DNA of 6,910 nt from Candidatus Aminicenantota bacterium (GTDB taxonomy: Bacteria > Acidobacteriota > Aminicenantia > Aminicenantales > Aminicenantaceae): the NCBI GenBank assembly GCA_030673995.1, contig DAOUYU010000092.1, forward strand, positions 1 through 6,910, read 5' to 3'. The translations under genes and the position numbers were made by a program. Below the pieces are notes generated by a model. That model was not told the origin of the DNA. It searched no databases and saw nothing but the letters and a program-made list of their open reading frames with translations. Positions 1 to 6,109 of this stretch are shown one piece after another (the first letter of the stretch is position 1; every line of letters starts with the position of its first letter).

Positions 1-1
1 C

Positions 2-424
2 AGAAATAAAATACGTTACGTTGCTGAACCCTTCCAGGGGAGAGGAAGCGATGCTTCAATGACTTTAAAGTATCTGCCTTGGGAAAAACTTCATTTGAGC
101 CTGAGTTTAATTTATTCTGACTTTTTCCGCGACTCCGACTCATCGAAAGAATATGACTACACGATTATCCGAAGCAGAAATACCTACCAGGTGAACAAAT
201 ACCTCTTCTTCCGGGGAATTGTTGAATACAATTCCTTTCGGAAGCAGTTGATGACCGATCTTCTCGCTTCCTTTACGTATATTCCGGGAACCGTTATCCA
301 TATCGGTTATGGGTCTCTTTACGAGAAATTACAATGGGTAGACGGTGAATACAGAACTGCTGACAGGTTCCTGGAGATAAAAAGGGGATTCTTCTTTAAA
401 GCCTCTTACCTGTGGCGGCTTTAA
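2..424 (+). CDS. C-terminal end of a DUF5916-type outer-membrane protein (partial, runs off left edge)
   Basis: The frame is open from the left edge to TAA, giving 140 residues of a longer protein. The ATG at 59 is internal, because the same frame continues upstream to base 2 without a stop. The sequence shows alternating polar and aromatic residues typical of membrane beta-strands. It ends in the pattern I associate with DUF5916 C-termini: a strand like FRKQLMTDLLASFTYIPGT, then IHIGYGSLYE, then a final FFFKASYLW strand close to the stop. Family members are usually about 700-850 residues, with an N-terminal carbohydrate-binding-like domain followed by this barrel-like part; only the last strands are here. 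The role is unknown, although an outer-membrane surface location fits the exported sulfatases nearby. It is convergent with the acetyltransferase gene, 30 bp away. Family assignment is from remembered sequence patterns; another outer-membrane barrel is possible. Confidence 0.72.
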   Translation, partial: RNKIRYVAEPFQGRGSDASMTLKYLPWEKLHLSLSLIYSDFFRDSDSSKEYDYTIIRSRNTYQVNKYLFFRGIVEYNSFRKQLMTDLLASFTYIPGTVIHIGYGSLYEKLQWVDGEYRTADRFLEIKRGFFFKASYLWRL

Positions 425-452
425 AAAGAATAATGTGTATATTCTCCTTTTT
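423..452. terminator. Weak bidirectional terminator candidate between convergent genes
   Basis: GAATA (428-432) can pair with TATTC (440-444) around a 7-nt loop. The flanking A-tract (423-427) and T-tract (448-452) would give a U-run on either strand. It fills the 30-bp gap between two converging stop codons, where a shared terminator is expected. The stem is short and AT-rich, so the call is weak. Confidence 0.35.
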
Positions 453-454
453 GC

Positions 455-1258
455 CTATTTAGCTGTAGGATATCTTTTCAATTTCTTTACTCTTTTTACT
501 ATTTTCTTCTTTATCTTTTCATAAGAGGGAGGAGGTCCTGTTCGGACCTGCTTTCCATCTATAAAGAGAGCATCTGAAACTCCCCATTCTAAAAAAGTCT
601 CTCTGTCGAACGTATCCATTTCCTGGAAAACCACTGCATCTCCAATTTCAGAGGCAGCCCTTTTCGCTCTCTCGAATACCATATTCATAGCCGGACACCA
701 TCCATTCAGAAAGGCTGTTGCAGTTACTTTGCCCGGTATTGTTTCTGGTTTTTTCTTCTCTTTGATCCATCCTGGCGGTGCCGCGTTTTCATCAAATTGC
801 TTCCACAGGAGAACTTGCATCCCCTGTTTATCGACTTTTTTATATCCCCTCTTCCTAAACCATGATGCTTTCATCCAGAAAGGTAAAGCCACTCCCCATG
901 CCACCATACCTTTTGCGCCTTTTGTTTTTGCATCTTCTTCGGCGGCCTTAAGCAAAGCTTTCCCCATTCCTTTCTTCTGAAAATTTCCTCTCCCTTTTTT
1001 ATGACCGTGAACCCATATGCAGTTAATGAAATAAAGGTCTTTTCCTTCCGCAGGAGAAAGTTCGACAGGAATATATTGTATCATTCCCCCAACCTGACCA
1101 CTGTCATCCAGGGCAAGCTTGACTCCTAAACCTTTATCTTTCATTCTATCGAACCACAACTCTTTGTGGTTCCCTGCTTCCTTGATCTCCTCTGACCAAT
1201 CCTCAAGGCACACGAAGTACAGATTTTTGTTTTCATCCGTTAAATCGATGACCTTCAT
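455..1258 (-). CDS. GNAT family N-acetyltransferase with C-terminal YoaP-like domain
   Basis: A 267-residue cytosolic protein with two domains. Residues about 1-155 form a GNAT acetyltransferase fold. The acetyl-CoA pyrophosphate loop is visible as QKKGMGKALL (94-103), preceded by a beta-strand (LYFINCIWVHG) and followed by the late GNAT pattern ASWFRKRGYKKVD. Residues about 178-255 resemble the YoaP-like domain found behind some GNAT modules. It looks thioredoxin-like: a strand TATAFLNGWCP with one cysteine (Cys188) where thioredoxins have CxxC, then a helix, a strand (AVVFQEMDT) and ALFIDGKQVRTGPPP. A lysine-rich tail closes the protein. The acceptor substrate is unknown. It lies 64 bp downstream of the leftward sulfatase on the same strand, so co-transcription is possible. 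An in-frame upstream ATG at 1274-1276 was rejected because the Shine-Dalgarno sequence lies between it and the chosen start. Confidence 0.85.
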   Translation of the reverse strand: MKVIDLTDENKNLYFVCLEDWSEEIKEAGNHKELWFDRMKDKGLGVKLALDDSGQVGGMIQYIPVELSPAEGKDLYFINCIWVHGHKKGRGNFQKKGMGKALLKAAEEDAKTKGAKGMVAWGVALPFWMKASWFRKRGYKKVDKQGMQVLLWKQFDENAAPPGWIKEKKKPETIPGKVTATAFLNGWCPAMNMVFERAKRAASEIGDAVVFQEMDTFDRETFLEWGVSDALFIDGKQVRTGPPPSYEKIKKKIVKRVKKLKRYPTAK

Positions 1259-1264
1259 ATTAAA

Positions 1265-1270
1265 CCTCCT
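1265..1270 (-). promoter_or_regulatory. Ribosome binding site that fixes the acetyltransferase start
   Basis: Read on the minus strand this is AGGAGG, 6 nt before the ATG at 1256-1258. The longer in-frame start (ATG at 1274-1276) would place this perfect Shine-Dalgarno inside the coding sequence, as codons 3 and 4. The shorter protein beginning MKVIDLTDEN is therefore preferred. Confidence 0.8.
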
Positions 1271-1322
1271 TAACAATATACAGACAGGAATATAAAATTC
1301 TTTTTTTCGATATCAGCAACAT

Positions 1323-2801
1323 TCACACCTCTTTTTTCGATCGCTTTCGTTTAGAATACAAACTTCGACGTAATGAGCTGTCATATTTTTGATCATATCC
1401 CGGATTCTGTTCGGAGGGAACCGGTGCTACGATTTTCCTGCGCCAGGAAGTTAACATTTGCTGCAGCTCCGTGGTTTTTTCGGGAAATTTTTCCGCTAAA
1501 TTAAACTTTTCGCCGATATCTTCATTAAGATTATAGAGTTCAATGCCTTTGTCTTCGAAATACTCATGAAGTTTCCAGTCGCCAAAACGAATCACCGAGC
1601 CCGGACGTGTCCTGAATACAGGGTCTCGTGTCTCAACGTTGCCTCCTTCTAAGTAGACGGGAAAATGCCAGAATAAGGCCCTTTTTTTTAGTCCACCGCT
1701 CCGGGTTAAAAGCGGCATCAAACTGACTCCGTCAAGTATCTTTTGTTTTGCTCTTGGTGTTCCTGTCATCTCCAGAAAAGTCGGATAAAGGTCAATACCG
1801 CTCACCGGTGTGTCGCATCTGATTCCGGATCTAACTTTCGCCGGCCAGCGGACGATGAGCGGCACTCGAATGCCGCCTTCATAATAAGAACCCTTGCCTG
1901 CCCTCAATGGTGCCATTGAAGTTCTCCTGCTAACTCCGCCGTTGTCAGACATAAAGACGATAACGGTGTCTTCGGTCAAGCCCAGCTCATCCAGTTTTGC
2001 CATAAAGCGGCCGATATTCTCATCCACACCCTCGATCATCGCAGCATACCTGGCATTGCTCTGGCCTTGAGAGCCGCGTTTGCGGGCGTACTTTTCCACC
2101 TTTTCTTTTTTTGGCTGAATCGGGCTATGAACCGCATAATAGGCAAGGTGGAGGAAAAAGGGGCTCTTCTGATGATTCTCGACGAATTTGATAGCTTCAT
2201 CGGTTAAGCGGTCGGTTAGATATTCACCCTCAGGGCCATCTTTAAGATCTTTATTCTGGTACGGGCTGAAGTAACTTTTGGGGTGACCAAGGCGACCGCC
2301 ACCAATATTGATGTCAAAGCCCTGTTCTTTAGGATCATCCCCCAGGTGCCATTTCCCGATATGGGCAGAAGCATAAGCACTTGCTTTTAAGTTCTCGGCA
2401 ATGGTCATTTTCTCGGAGGCAAGGTCCGCTTTGTTTTTTATAGGGATGAGTTTTCTTGTTCTGGCATCTCCTCTATCGGACTTATTTACTGTATAGATAC
2501 CATGACGGGGAGTATACTGACCGGTTAAACAGCTGGCTCGACTGGGTGCGCAATTCGCTGCGGGAGCGTAGGCATTTGTGAAGACGACTCCTCCACTGGC
2601 AAGTTTATCAATACGAGGAGTTTCGTAAAACTGACTTCCCATAAATCCAAGGTCTTTCCATCCCAGATCATCCAAGTTGATATAAATGATATTGGGCTTT
2701 ATTAGAGGCACTTTCCTGCAAAAAGAATGGCTTCCCAATCCCAGGGAAAAGGCCCCTGCACCTAACGTTTTCAGGAAATCACGCCTTTTTAAAGCTCGCA
2801 T
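1323..2801 (-). CDS. Tat-exported type I sulfatase (CAPSR formylglycine motif)
   Basis: A 492-residue sulfatase that hydrolyses sulfate esters in the periplasm or at the cell surface. A Tat signal opens the protein: RRDFLKTLG (6-14), then a small-residue hydrophobic stretch ending near Cys28. The catalytic core is complete. NLDDLGW supplies metal-binding Asp44 and Asp45. C84-A-P-S-R88 is the site where Cys84 is oxidised to formylglycine. GKWHLG supplies Lys150 and His152, HSP supplies His225, SDNGG supplies Asp286 and Asn287, and GKGSYYEGG supplies Lys303. The C-terminal subdomain carries GIELYNLNEDIGEKFNLAEK, typical of the family. Length is normal for bacterial type I sulfatases. AAGGA lies 4 nt before the ATG. 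It is divergent from the second sulfatase and probably followed in the same transcript by the acetyltransferase. The family is sure; the substrate cannot be read from sequence. The maturase (FGE or anSME) is not in the window. Confidence 0.96.
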   Translation of the reverse strand: MRALKRRDFLKTLGAGAFSLGLGSHSFCRKVPLIKPNIIYINLDDLGWKDLGFMGSQFYETPRIDKLASGGVVFTNAYAPAANCAPSRASCLTGQYTPRHGIYTVNKSDRGDARTRKLIPIKNKADLASEKMTIAENLKASAYASAHIGKWHLGDDPKEQGFDINIGGGRLGHPKSYFSPYQNKDLKDGPEGEYLTDRLTDEAIKFVENHQKSPFFLHLAYYAVHSPIQPKKEKVEKYARKRGSQGQSNARYAAMIEGVDENIGRFMAKLDELGLTEDTVIVFMSDNGGVSRRTSMAPLRAGKGSYYEGGIRVPLIVRWPAKVRSGIRCDTPVSGIDLYPTFLEMTGTPRAKQKILDGVSLMPLLTRSGGLKKRALFWHFPVYLEGGNVETRDPVFRTRPGSVIRFGDWKLHEYFEDKGIELYNLNEDIGEKFNLAEKFPEKTTELQQMLTSWRRKIVAPVPSEQNPGYDQKYDSSLRRSLYSKRKRSKKEV

Positions 2802-2977
2802 TTATTCCTTCTTATAATAGGTCTGAATCTACAGTTTGAATTTTCCACTCTATCTCGGGCCCGGGTTTCTATTAATTTTTTCACAAGCAATAAACATTTC
2901 TTAAAGGAATACGAATTTTTTCTTAATTTTATAGGTAAAAAAGGCGACAGGCAACTTTTTTCTCCTTATCTTATTGG

Positions 2978-3005
2978 ATTGCTACGGCACTGTGCAGCTC
3001 GCAAT
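2978..3005. repeat. Imperfect palindrome resembling an interspersed REP-like element
   Basis: The outer arms ATTGC (2978-2982) and GCAAT (3001-3005) are inverted. Inside them GCT/AGC and GCA/TGC can also pair, with a bulge, giving a cruciform-like element. The layout (ATTGCTACG...CTCGCAAT) resembles, from memory, a palindromic repeat scattered through many environmental genomes as ATTGCTTCG...CTCGCAATGAC. Only one copy is in the window, so its repeat status is unproven. Confidence 0.35.
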
Positions 3006-3007
3006 AG

Positions 3008-3030
3008 AAAAGGGGCCTATCCCCTTTTTT
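3008..3030. terminator. Perfect 8-bp terminator-like hairpin in the divergent gap
   Basis: AAAAGGGG (3008-3015) pairs perfectly with CCCCTTTT (3021-3028) around a 5-nt loop (CCTAT), and the T-run continues to 3030. The 5' A-tract means the minus strand also reads as a hairpin followed by a short U-run. It lies 162 bp upstream of the rightward sulfatase start and 206 bp upstream of the leftward one, so neither gene needs it as a 3' terminator. It may end a small transcript, act in a leader, or belong to the adjacent repeat. Confidence 0.55.
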
Positions 3031-3192
3031 CTCATATAGCGGTCTGTCCATAAGCAGTCATATTTAATTTTTAGCGTTTTCCTCTTTCATCTTTAAAATG
3101 GAAAATTGAAAAAATTGTCAATGTATGATAACCATGTTTAAGGAAATCCGGGTAAATACGGCAAATTAAGAACATAGAGAAAGGAACAAGAT

Positions 3193-4668
3193 ATGAAAGA
3201 TTCATACAGACGACGGGATTTTCTCACGACACTTTGGGTGGGCGCTTCGGCGTTTTCATTCTCATCATTCAGCCAGTTCTGTAAAACTCCATCAGCACGG
3301 AAAGGGCTGCCGAACATCGTGGTCATTTTCACCGATGACCAGGGTTATGCCGATGTTGGCTGTTACGGAGCAAAGGGATTTGAAACGCCGAACATCGATC
3401 GGATGGCGGCAGAGGGGATTCGCTTCACCAGTTTCTATGTTTCCCAGGCAGTATGCAGCGCATCGCGGGTGTCGCTTTTAACAGGATGTTATCCAAACCG
3501 TGTCAGTATATTGGGCGCGCTTAATCCTCAAGCAAAAATTGGCCTGAGCCCGGAGGAAGAAACCATCGCCGAAGTCCTCAAGAAAAAGGGATACGCATGC
3601 GGTATCTTTGGAAAATGGCATCTGGGCATCCACAGGGAATTCCTGCCCCTCCAGCATGGTTTCGACGAATACCTGGGTCTTCCCTACTCAAACGACATGT
3701 GGCCCATAGGCTATGACGGCACGCCTGCGCCGGAAGACCACAATAAAGCCAGGCATCCGTTTTTGCCCCTCATTGATGGAAACGATACGGTTGCCGTGCT
3801 GCGCACGATGAAGGAGCAGGACACTCTGACCACGCGCTATACCAGGCGTGCTGTTCAGTTTATAGAGAGGAACAAAGACAGGCCATTTTTCCTTTATGTT
3901 CCTCATACTATGGTCCATGTTCCTCTGGGAGTCTCCGATAAATTCCGCGGCAAGAGCGAGCAGGGCATGTACGGGGATGTGATGATGGAAATTGACTGGT
4001 CTGTGGGGGAAATACTCAAGACTCTGAAAAAGAACGGCCTTGAAAACAACACGCTCATTGTATATACGAGCGACAACGGCCCCTGGCTGAACTTCGGCAA
4101 TCATGCGGGCTCTGCATTGCCCTTTCGCGAGGGAAAAGGGACCTCCTGGGAGGGAGGTGTGCGTGTACCCTGCATCATGCGCTGGCCAGGGCATATTACC
4201 GAAGGCTCTGTCTGCGATAAAATGGCTTCAACCCTGGATTTGCTGCCAACCTTTGCCGCTATTTCCGGAGCACCATTACCCAAGCACAAGATTGACGGAG
4301 TTAACATCCTGAGTCTATTAGAAGGAGATACAAGAGCCAATCCACGTGACCATTTGTTTTACTATTACGGTAAACAGCTTCAGTGCGTCAGGCAGGGAAA
4401 ATGGAAACTTCACTTTCCTCACGGCTACCGCTCTTACCAAGGCGTAGAGCCTGGAATGGATGGCCTTGCCGGCCCTTATGCAAGAGGGAAAACAGGCCTG
4501 GAACTCTACGACCTGGAAAACGACATCGGTGAAAAAATTAACGTTGCCGATAAATTCCCGGAAGTGGTCAAAAGGCTGCAGGCCTTAGGAGAAAAAGCTC
4601 GCGAAGAATTGGGCGATAGAAAACGAAAAGGAAAAGGCGTCCGTCCTTGCGGGCGTGTAAACGAATAA
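3193..4668 (+). CDS. Tat-exported type I sulfatase (CSASR formylglycine motif)
   Basis: A 491-residue arylsulfatase-type enzyme for sulfate ester hydrolysis outside the cytoplasm. The Tat signal is RRRDFLTTLW (6-15), followed by a Phe/Ser-rich hydrophobic stretch to Cys30. Core motifs: FTDDQGYADVG with Asp48 and Asp49; C88-S-A-S-R92, the Ala variant of the C-x-P/A-S-R formylglycine site; FGKWHLG with Lys141 and His143; VPHTMVHVP with His238 and His242; TSDNGPW with Asp294 and Asn295; and REGKGTSWEGGVRVPCIMRW with Lys315. The C-terminal LELYDLENDIGEKINVADKF closely echoes the other sulfatase, so the two are paralogues, although their cores differ clearly. AAGGAA precedes the ATG by 6 nt. One sampled 60-base line (3661-3720) is 32/60 GC, higher than the next gene. 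The substrate is unknown; a sulfated polysaccharide or host glycan is plausible given export and pairing. Confidence 0.96.
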   Translation: MKDSYRRRDFLTTLWVGASAFSFSSFSQFCKTPSARKGLPNIVVIFTDDQGYADVGCYGAKGFETPNIDRMAAEGIRFTSFYVSQAVCSASRVSLLTGCYPNRVSILGALNPQAKIGLSPEEETIAEVLKKKGYACGIFGKWHLGIHREFLPLQHGFDEYLGLPYSNDMWPIGYDGTPAPEDHNKARHPFLPLIDGNDTVAVLRTMKEQDTLTTRYTRRAVQFIERNKDRPFFLYVPHTMVHVPLGVSDKFRGKSEQGMYGDVMMEIDWSVGEILKTLKKNGLENNTLIVYTSDNGPWLNFGNHAGSALPFREGKGTSWEGGVRVPCIMRWPGHITEGSVCDKMASTLDLLPTFAAISGAPLPKHKIDGVNILSLLEGDTRANPRDHLFYYYGKQLQCVRQGKWKLHFPHGYRSYQGVEPGMDGLAGPYARGKTGLELYDLENDIGEKINVADKFPEVVKRLQALGEKAREELGDRKRKGKGVRPCGRVNE

Positions 4669-4699
4669 GCTCAACAATAAACCTTATGTGGATGAGACC

Positions 4700-4720
4700 A
4701 TATATTAAATATATTTTTTT
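4700..4720 (+). terminator. Weak AT-only hairpin with T-run after the second sulfatase
   Basis: ATATATT and AATATAT face each other around an A at 4707, and seven T follow (4714-4720). The position, about 30 bp after the sulfatase stop, suits a terminator. A stem made only of A-T pairs is weak, so termination here may be inefficient or absent. Confidence 0.3.
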
Positions 4721-4745
4721 GACTTTATGCGGAACCAGGTAGAAA
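4719..4745 (+). promoter_or_regulatory. Possible sigma70-type promoter for the glycosylase-like gene
   Basis: TTGACT (4719-4724) matches a -35 box in five of six bases. A possible -10, TAGAAA (4740-4745), follows after 15 bp, which is short; GAAATA (4742-4747) gives 17 bp but a poorer match. It would serve the gene starting at 4770. Support is modest. Confidence 0.3.
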
Positions 4746-4769
4746 TAATCCAAAAAAAAGGAGATTAAA

Positions 4770-5390
4770 GTGAAAATTTGTGATTTTATTGCATGCAGTG
4801 ATTTTCCCTGTCTGGATACAGACAAAAACTGTTTTCTTGTACCATACGCAGAGATAAATCCCAAAGATATAAAAATAATCATGATTTCAGAGGCTCCCCC
4901 GCCAGATAAAAAAGATTATTTTTATGCTCCGGATAACCCTTTTTATCTTCAAACCACTTTTCAAGCTTTTCGTGATGCAGGTGAAAGTATCTCTACAGTG
5001 CAAGATATTCTGGATTTAGGGATTTATCTGACGACTGCGATAAAATGCGGAAAAACACAATATGCCATATCGACGGATACTATAAAGAACTGCTCGGAAT
5101 TATTAGAAAAAGAGGTGGGATTTTTTCCGAATCTTAAAGTCTTCCTGCTTATGGGTGATGTTGCTATCAGATCTATGAATTATATCTGGAAAAGACAGAC
5201 AGGCAGAAAAGTCATTCCCAGCGGTTCGACCTACAAATTGAGAAAACTCAAATATTACTTCGAAGAGAAAAGAGTCTTTCCCTCCTACACACAGACAGGT
5301 AAGAATTATTTAATCGAGAAATCCAAAAGAAAAATGATTGCAGAGGACATCAAAGAGGCAATTTTGACCCTAGGCTCATCACGTTTTTGA
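4770..5390 (+). CDS. Uracil-DNA glycosylase superfamily protein
   Basis: A 206-residue soluble protein resembling the uracil-DNA glycosylase-like superfamily, whose enzymes excise uracil from DNA. The N-terminal strand and loop IIMISEAPPP (36-45) correspond to the water-activating motif (GEAPG in family 4). LTTAIKCGKT (88-96) matches the 'TNxVKCRPP' segment of family 4. The strand VFLLMGDVAIRSM (124-136) corresponds to the 'LLLGxxA' segment, and FPSYTQTGKNY (170-180) sits where the HPSP-type minor-groove loop is expected. Cys93 and Cys108 are placed like the last two iron-sulfur ligands of family 4 enzymes. Two of Cys4, Cys9, Cys14 and Cys21 could complete a 4Fe-4S site, which is inference. 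The start codon is GTG, 6 nt after AAAAGGAG. One sampled line (4801-4860) is 22/60 GC against 32/60 in the sulfatase, hinting at a different origin. Both catalytic loops depart from family 4, so uracil excision itself is not assured. Confidence 0.75.
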   Translation: MKICDFIACSDFPCLDTDKNCFLVPYAEINPKDIKIIMISEAPPPDKKDYFYAPDNPFYLQTTFQAFRDAGESISTVQDILDLGIYLTTAIKCGKTQYAISTDTIKNCSELLEKEVGFFPNLKVFLLMGDVAIRSMNYIWKRQTGRKVIPSGSTYKLRKLKYYFEEKRVFPSYTQTGKNYLIEKSKRKMIAEDIKEAILTLGSSRF

Positions 5391-5427
5391 GTACCTGGTC
5401 CCATGATAGGTGATAGGTACTCTTTTT
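5389..5427 (+). terminator. Rho-independent terminator overlapping the glycosylase-like stop codon
   Basis: GAGTACCT (5389-5396) pairs perfectly with AGGTACTC (5415-5422), and five T follow (5423-5427). The left arm begins inside the TGA stop codon, so the terminator is partly coding. The 18-nt loop is long, but stem, position and T-run agree. Confidence 0.7.
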
Positions 5428-5435
5428 ATTTCTGG

Positions 5436-5459
5436 ATTCCCGCTTCCGCGGGAATGACA
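5436..5459. repeat. REP-like hairpin element
   Basis: ATTCCCGC (5436-5443) and GCGGGAAT (5448-5455) form a perfect 8-bp stem with a TTCC loop, followed by GACA. This layout (GGATTCCCGC, short loop, GCGGGAATGACA) matches, from memory, a palindromic repeat dispersed in many bacterial genomes. It lies just after a terminator, a usual position for such elements. Only one hairpin copy is in the window. Its right arm is also the first unit of the tandem array that follows. Confidence 0.6.
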
Positions 5460-5527
5460 AAAAGGAAGGAATGACAAAAAGGAAGGAATGACAAGAAGGA
5501 AGGAATGACAAAAAGGAGGGAATGATA
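5451..5527 (+). repeat. 17-bp tandem repeat array, four units plus a partial fifth
   Basis: The unit is GGAATGACAAAAAGGAA. Copies start at 5451, 5468, 5485 and 5502, and a 9-base partial copy starts at 5519. Unit 3 has one change (A to G in the A-run), unit 4 has A to G at its last base, and the partial copy ends GATA instead of GACA. The first unit overlaps the right arm and GACA tail of the hairpin, so the array appears to be an amplification of that end. It is strongly purine-rich on the plus strand and lies 68 bp before the arsM start. Confidence 0.95.
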
Positions 5528-5580
5528 AATCGCTCCTATGATGAAGGAAATAACTTTAGATTGAAAAAATTAATAACATC

Positions 5581-5587
5581 GGAGGTG
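5581..5587 (+). promoter_or_regulatory. Ribosome binding site that fixes the arsM start
   Basis: GGAGGTG lies 7 nt before the ATG at 5595. An in-frame TTG at 5589 would leave only one base after this sequence, too close for initiation, so the ATG is preferred. Confidence 0.75.
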
Positions 5588-5594
5588 TTTGAAA

Positions 5595-6089
5595 ATGAAA
5601 TACAAAAATATAAAAGAAATAGTAAAAAAAGGCTATGCAAGAATAGCCAAACAGGAAAATTCCTGTTGTGGCCCGGCAACTTCATGCTGCGGAAGCCCTG
5701 ATATGAGTGAGACTATCAGTCGAAAGATCGGGTACAGCGAAGAAGAGCTTAAGGTTGCTCCTGAAGGCGCCAATCTGGGGCTCGGTTGTGGGAATCCTCT
5801 CGCACATGCTTCCTTGAAAGAGGGAGAGACCGTGCTTGACCTCGGTTCAGGGGCGGGATTCGATTGTTTTCTTGCTGCACATCGAGTAGGAAAGAATGGA
5901 AAAGTTATCGGTATCGATATGACGCAGGAAATAGTGCAAAAGGCCAGAGAAAATGCCACTAAAGCCAATTACGAAAATGTAGAATTCAAGCTCGGTTGTC
6001 AGCATAAAACTGTACGCGGCCAAGCCATAGGAAGCTATCAAGCGATTAGAACTTCAAGACCTAGACAAAACATTTATATTCATTTGTGA
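5595..6089 (+). pseudogene. arsM: Truncated arsenite S-adenosylmethionine methyltransferase (ArsM) with unrelated tail
   Basis: ArsM methylates arsenite with S-adenosylmethionine in the cytosol, usually as a protein of about 260-280 residues. This frame encodes 164. The N-terminal part is convincing: cysteine pairs SCCGPATSCCG (23-34), LGLGCGNP with Cys65, the SAM-binding motif VLDLGSGAGFDCF (80-92) with Cys91, VIGIDMT (104-110) ending in the acidic ribose-binding strand, and a helix to NVEFKLG (128-134). After Gly134 the family would continue with a Glu-rich loop, the SNCVINL cysteine motif and a further C-terminal cysteine. Instead there are 30 unrelated residues to TGA. The missing half carries the other two arsenic-binding cysteines, so activity is very unlikely. 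None of the other two frames after the break looks like ArsM, so a simple frameshift does not explain it. A deletion or insertion does. Confidence 0.85.
5997..6015 (+). mobile_element. Possible insertion-sequence end at the arsM breakpoint
   Basis: Starting at the first base after arsM similarity stops, the sequence reads TGTCAGCATAAAACTGTAC. It begins with TGT and contains AAAACTGTAC, features I remember from the ends of IS21-like elements; this is memory, not a search. No inverted partner, transposase frame or target duplication is visible in the window, so at most it is a remnant of unknown extent. Confidence 0.3.
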
Positions 6090-6109
6090 TACCTAAGCTG
6101 TATAAGAAT

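Larger units (their letters stand above)
2802..3192. other. 391-bp gap between the divergent sulfatase genes
   Basis: No protein gene is supported here. The gap is AT-rich and must carry the promoters of both flanking genes, but I find no convincing paired -35/-10 boxes for either. Visible structure: an 8-bp palindrome CGGGCCCG at 2856-2863 in an AT-rich setting, an imperfect inverted repeat at 2978-3005, and directly after it a perfect hairpin with T-tract at 3008-3030. The second sulfatase has its ribosome binding site (AAGGAA, 3181-3186) 6 nt before its ATG. Confidence 0.6.

Noticed and set aside
2856..2865. CGGGCCCG palindrome as an operator
   Set aside because: It is a single short GC palindrome with no second copy and no known binding-site match, so no regulator can be assigned.
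3688..4194. 168-residue open frame on the minus strand inside the second sulfatase
   Set aside because: It lies wholly opposite conserved sulfatase motifs, and its translation shows no recognisable domain.
5451..5527. CRISPR array
   Set aside because: The units are directly adjacent with no unique spacers between them, so this is a simple tandem repeat.
5522..5701. 59-codon plus-strand frame starting at the last repeat and overlapping arsM
   Set aside because: The AGGAGG before it is only 2 nt from the ATG, the protein resembles nothing I know, and its second half lies in another frame of clear ArsM coding sequence.
5633..5968. 111-residue minus-strand frame opposite arsM
   Set aside because: It mirrors the SAM-binding region of arsM and lacks a plausible ribosome site or family resemblance.
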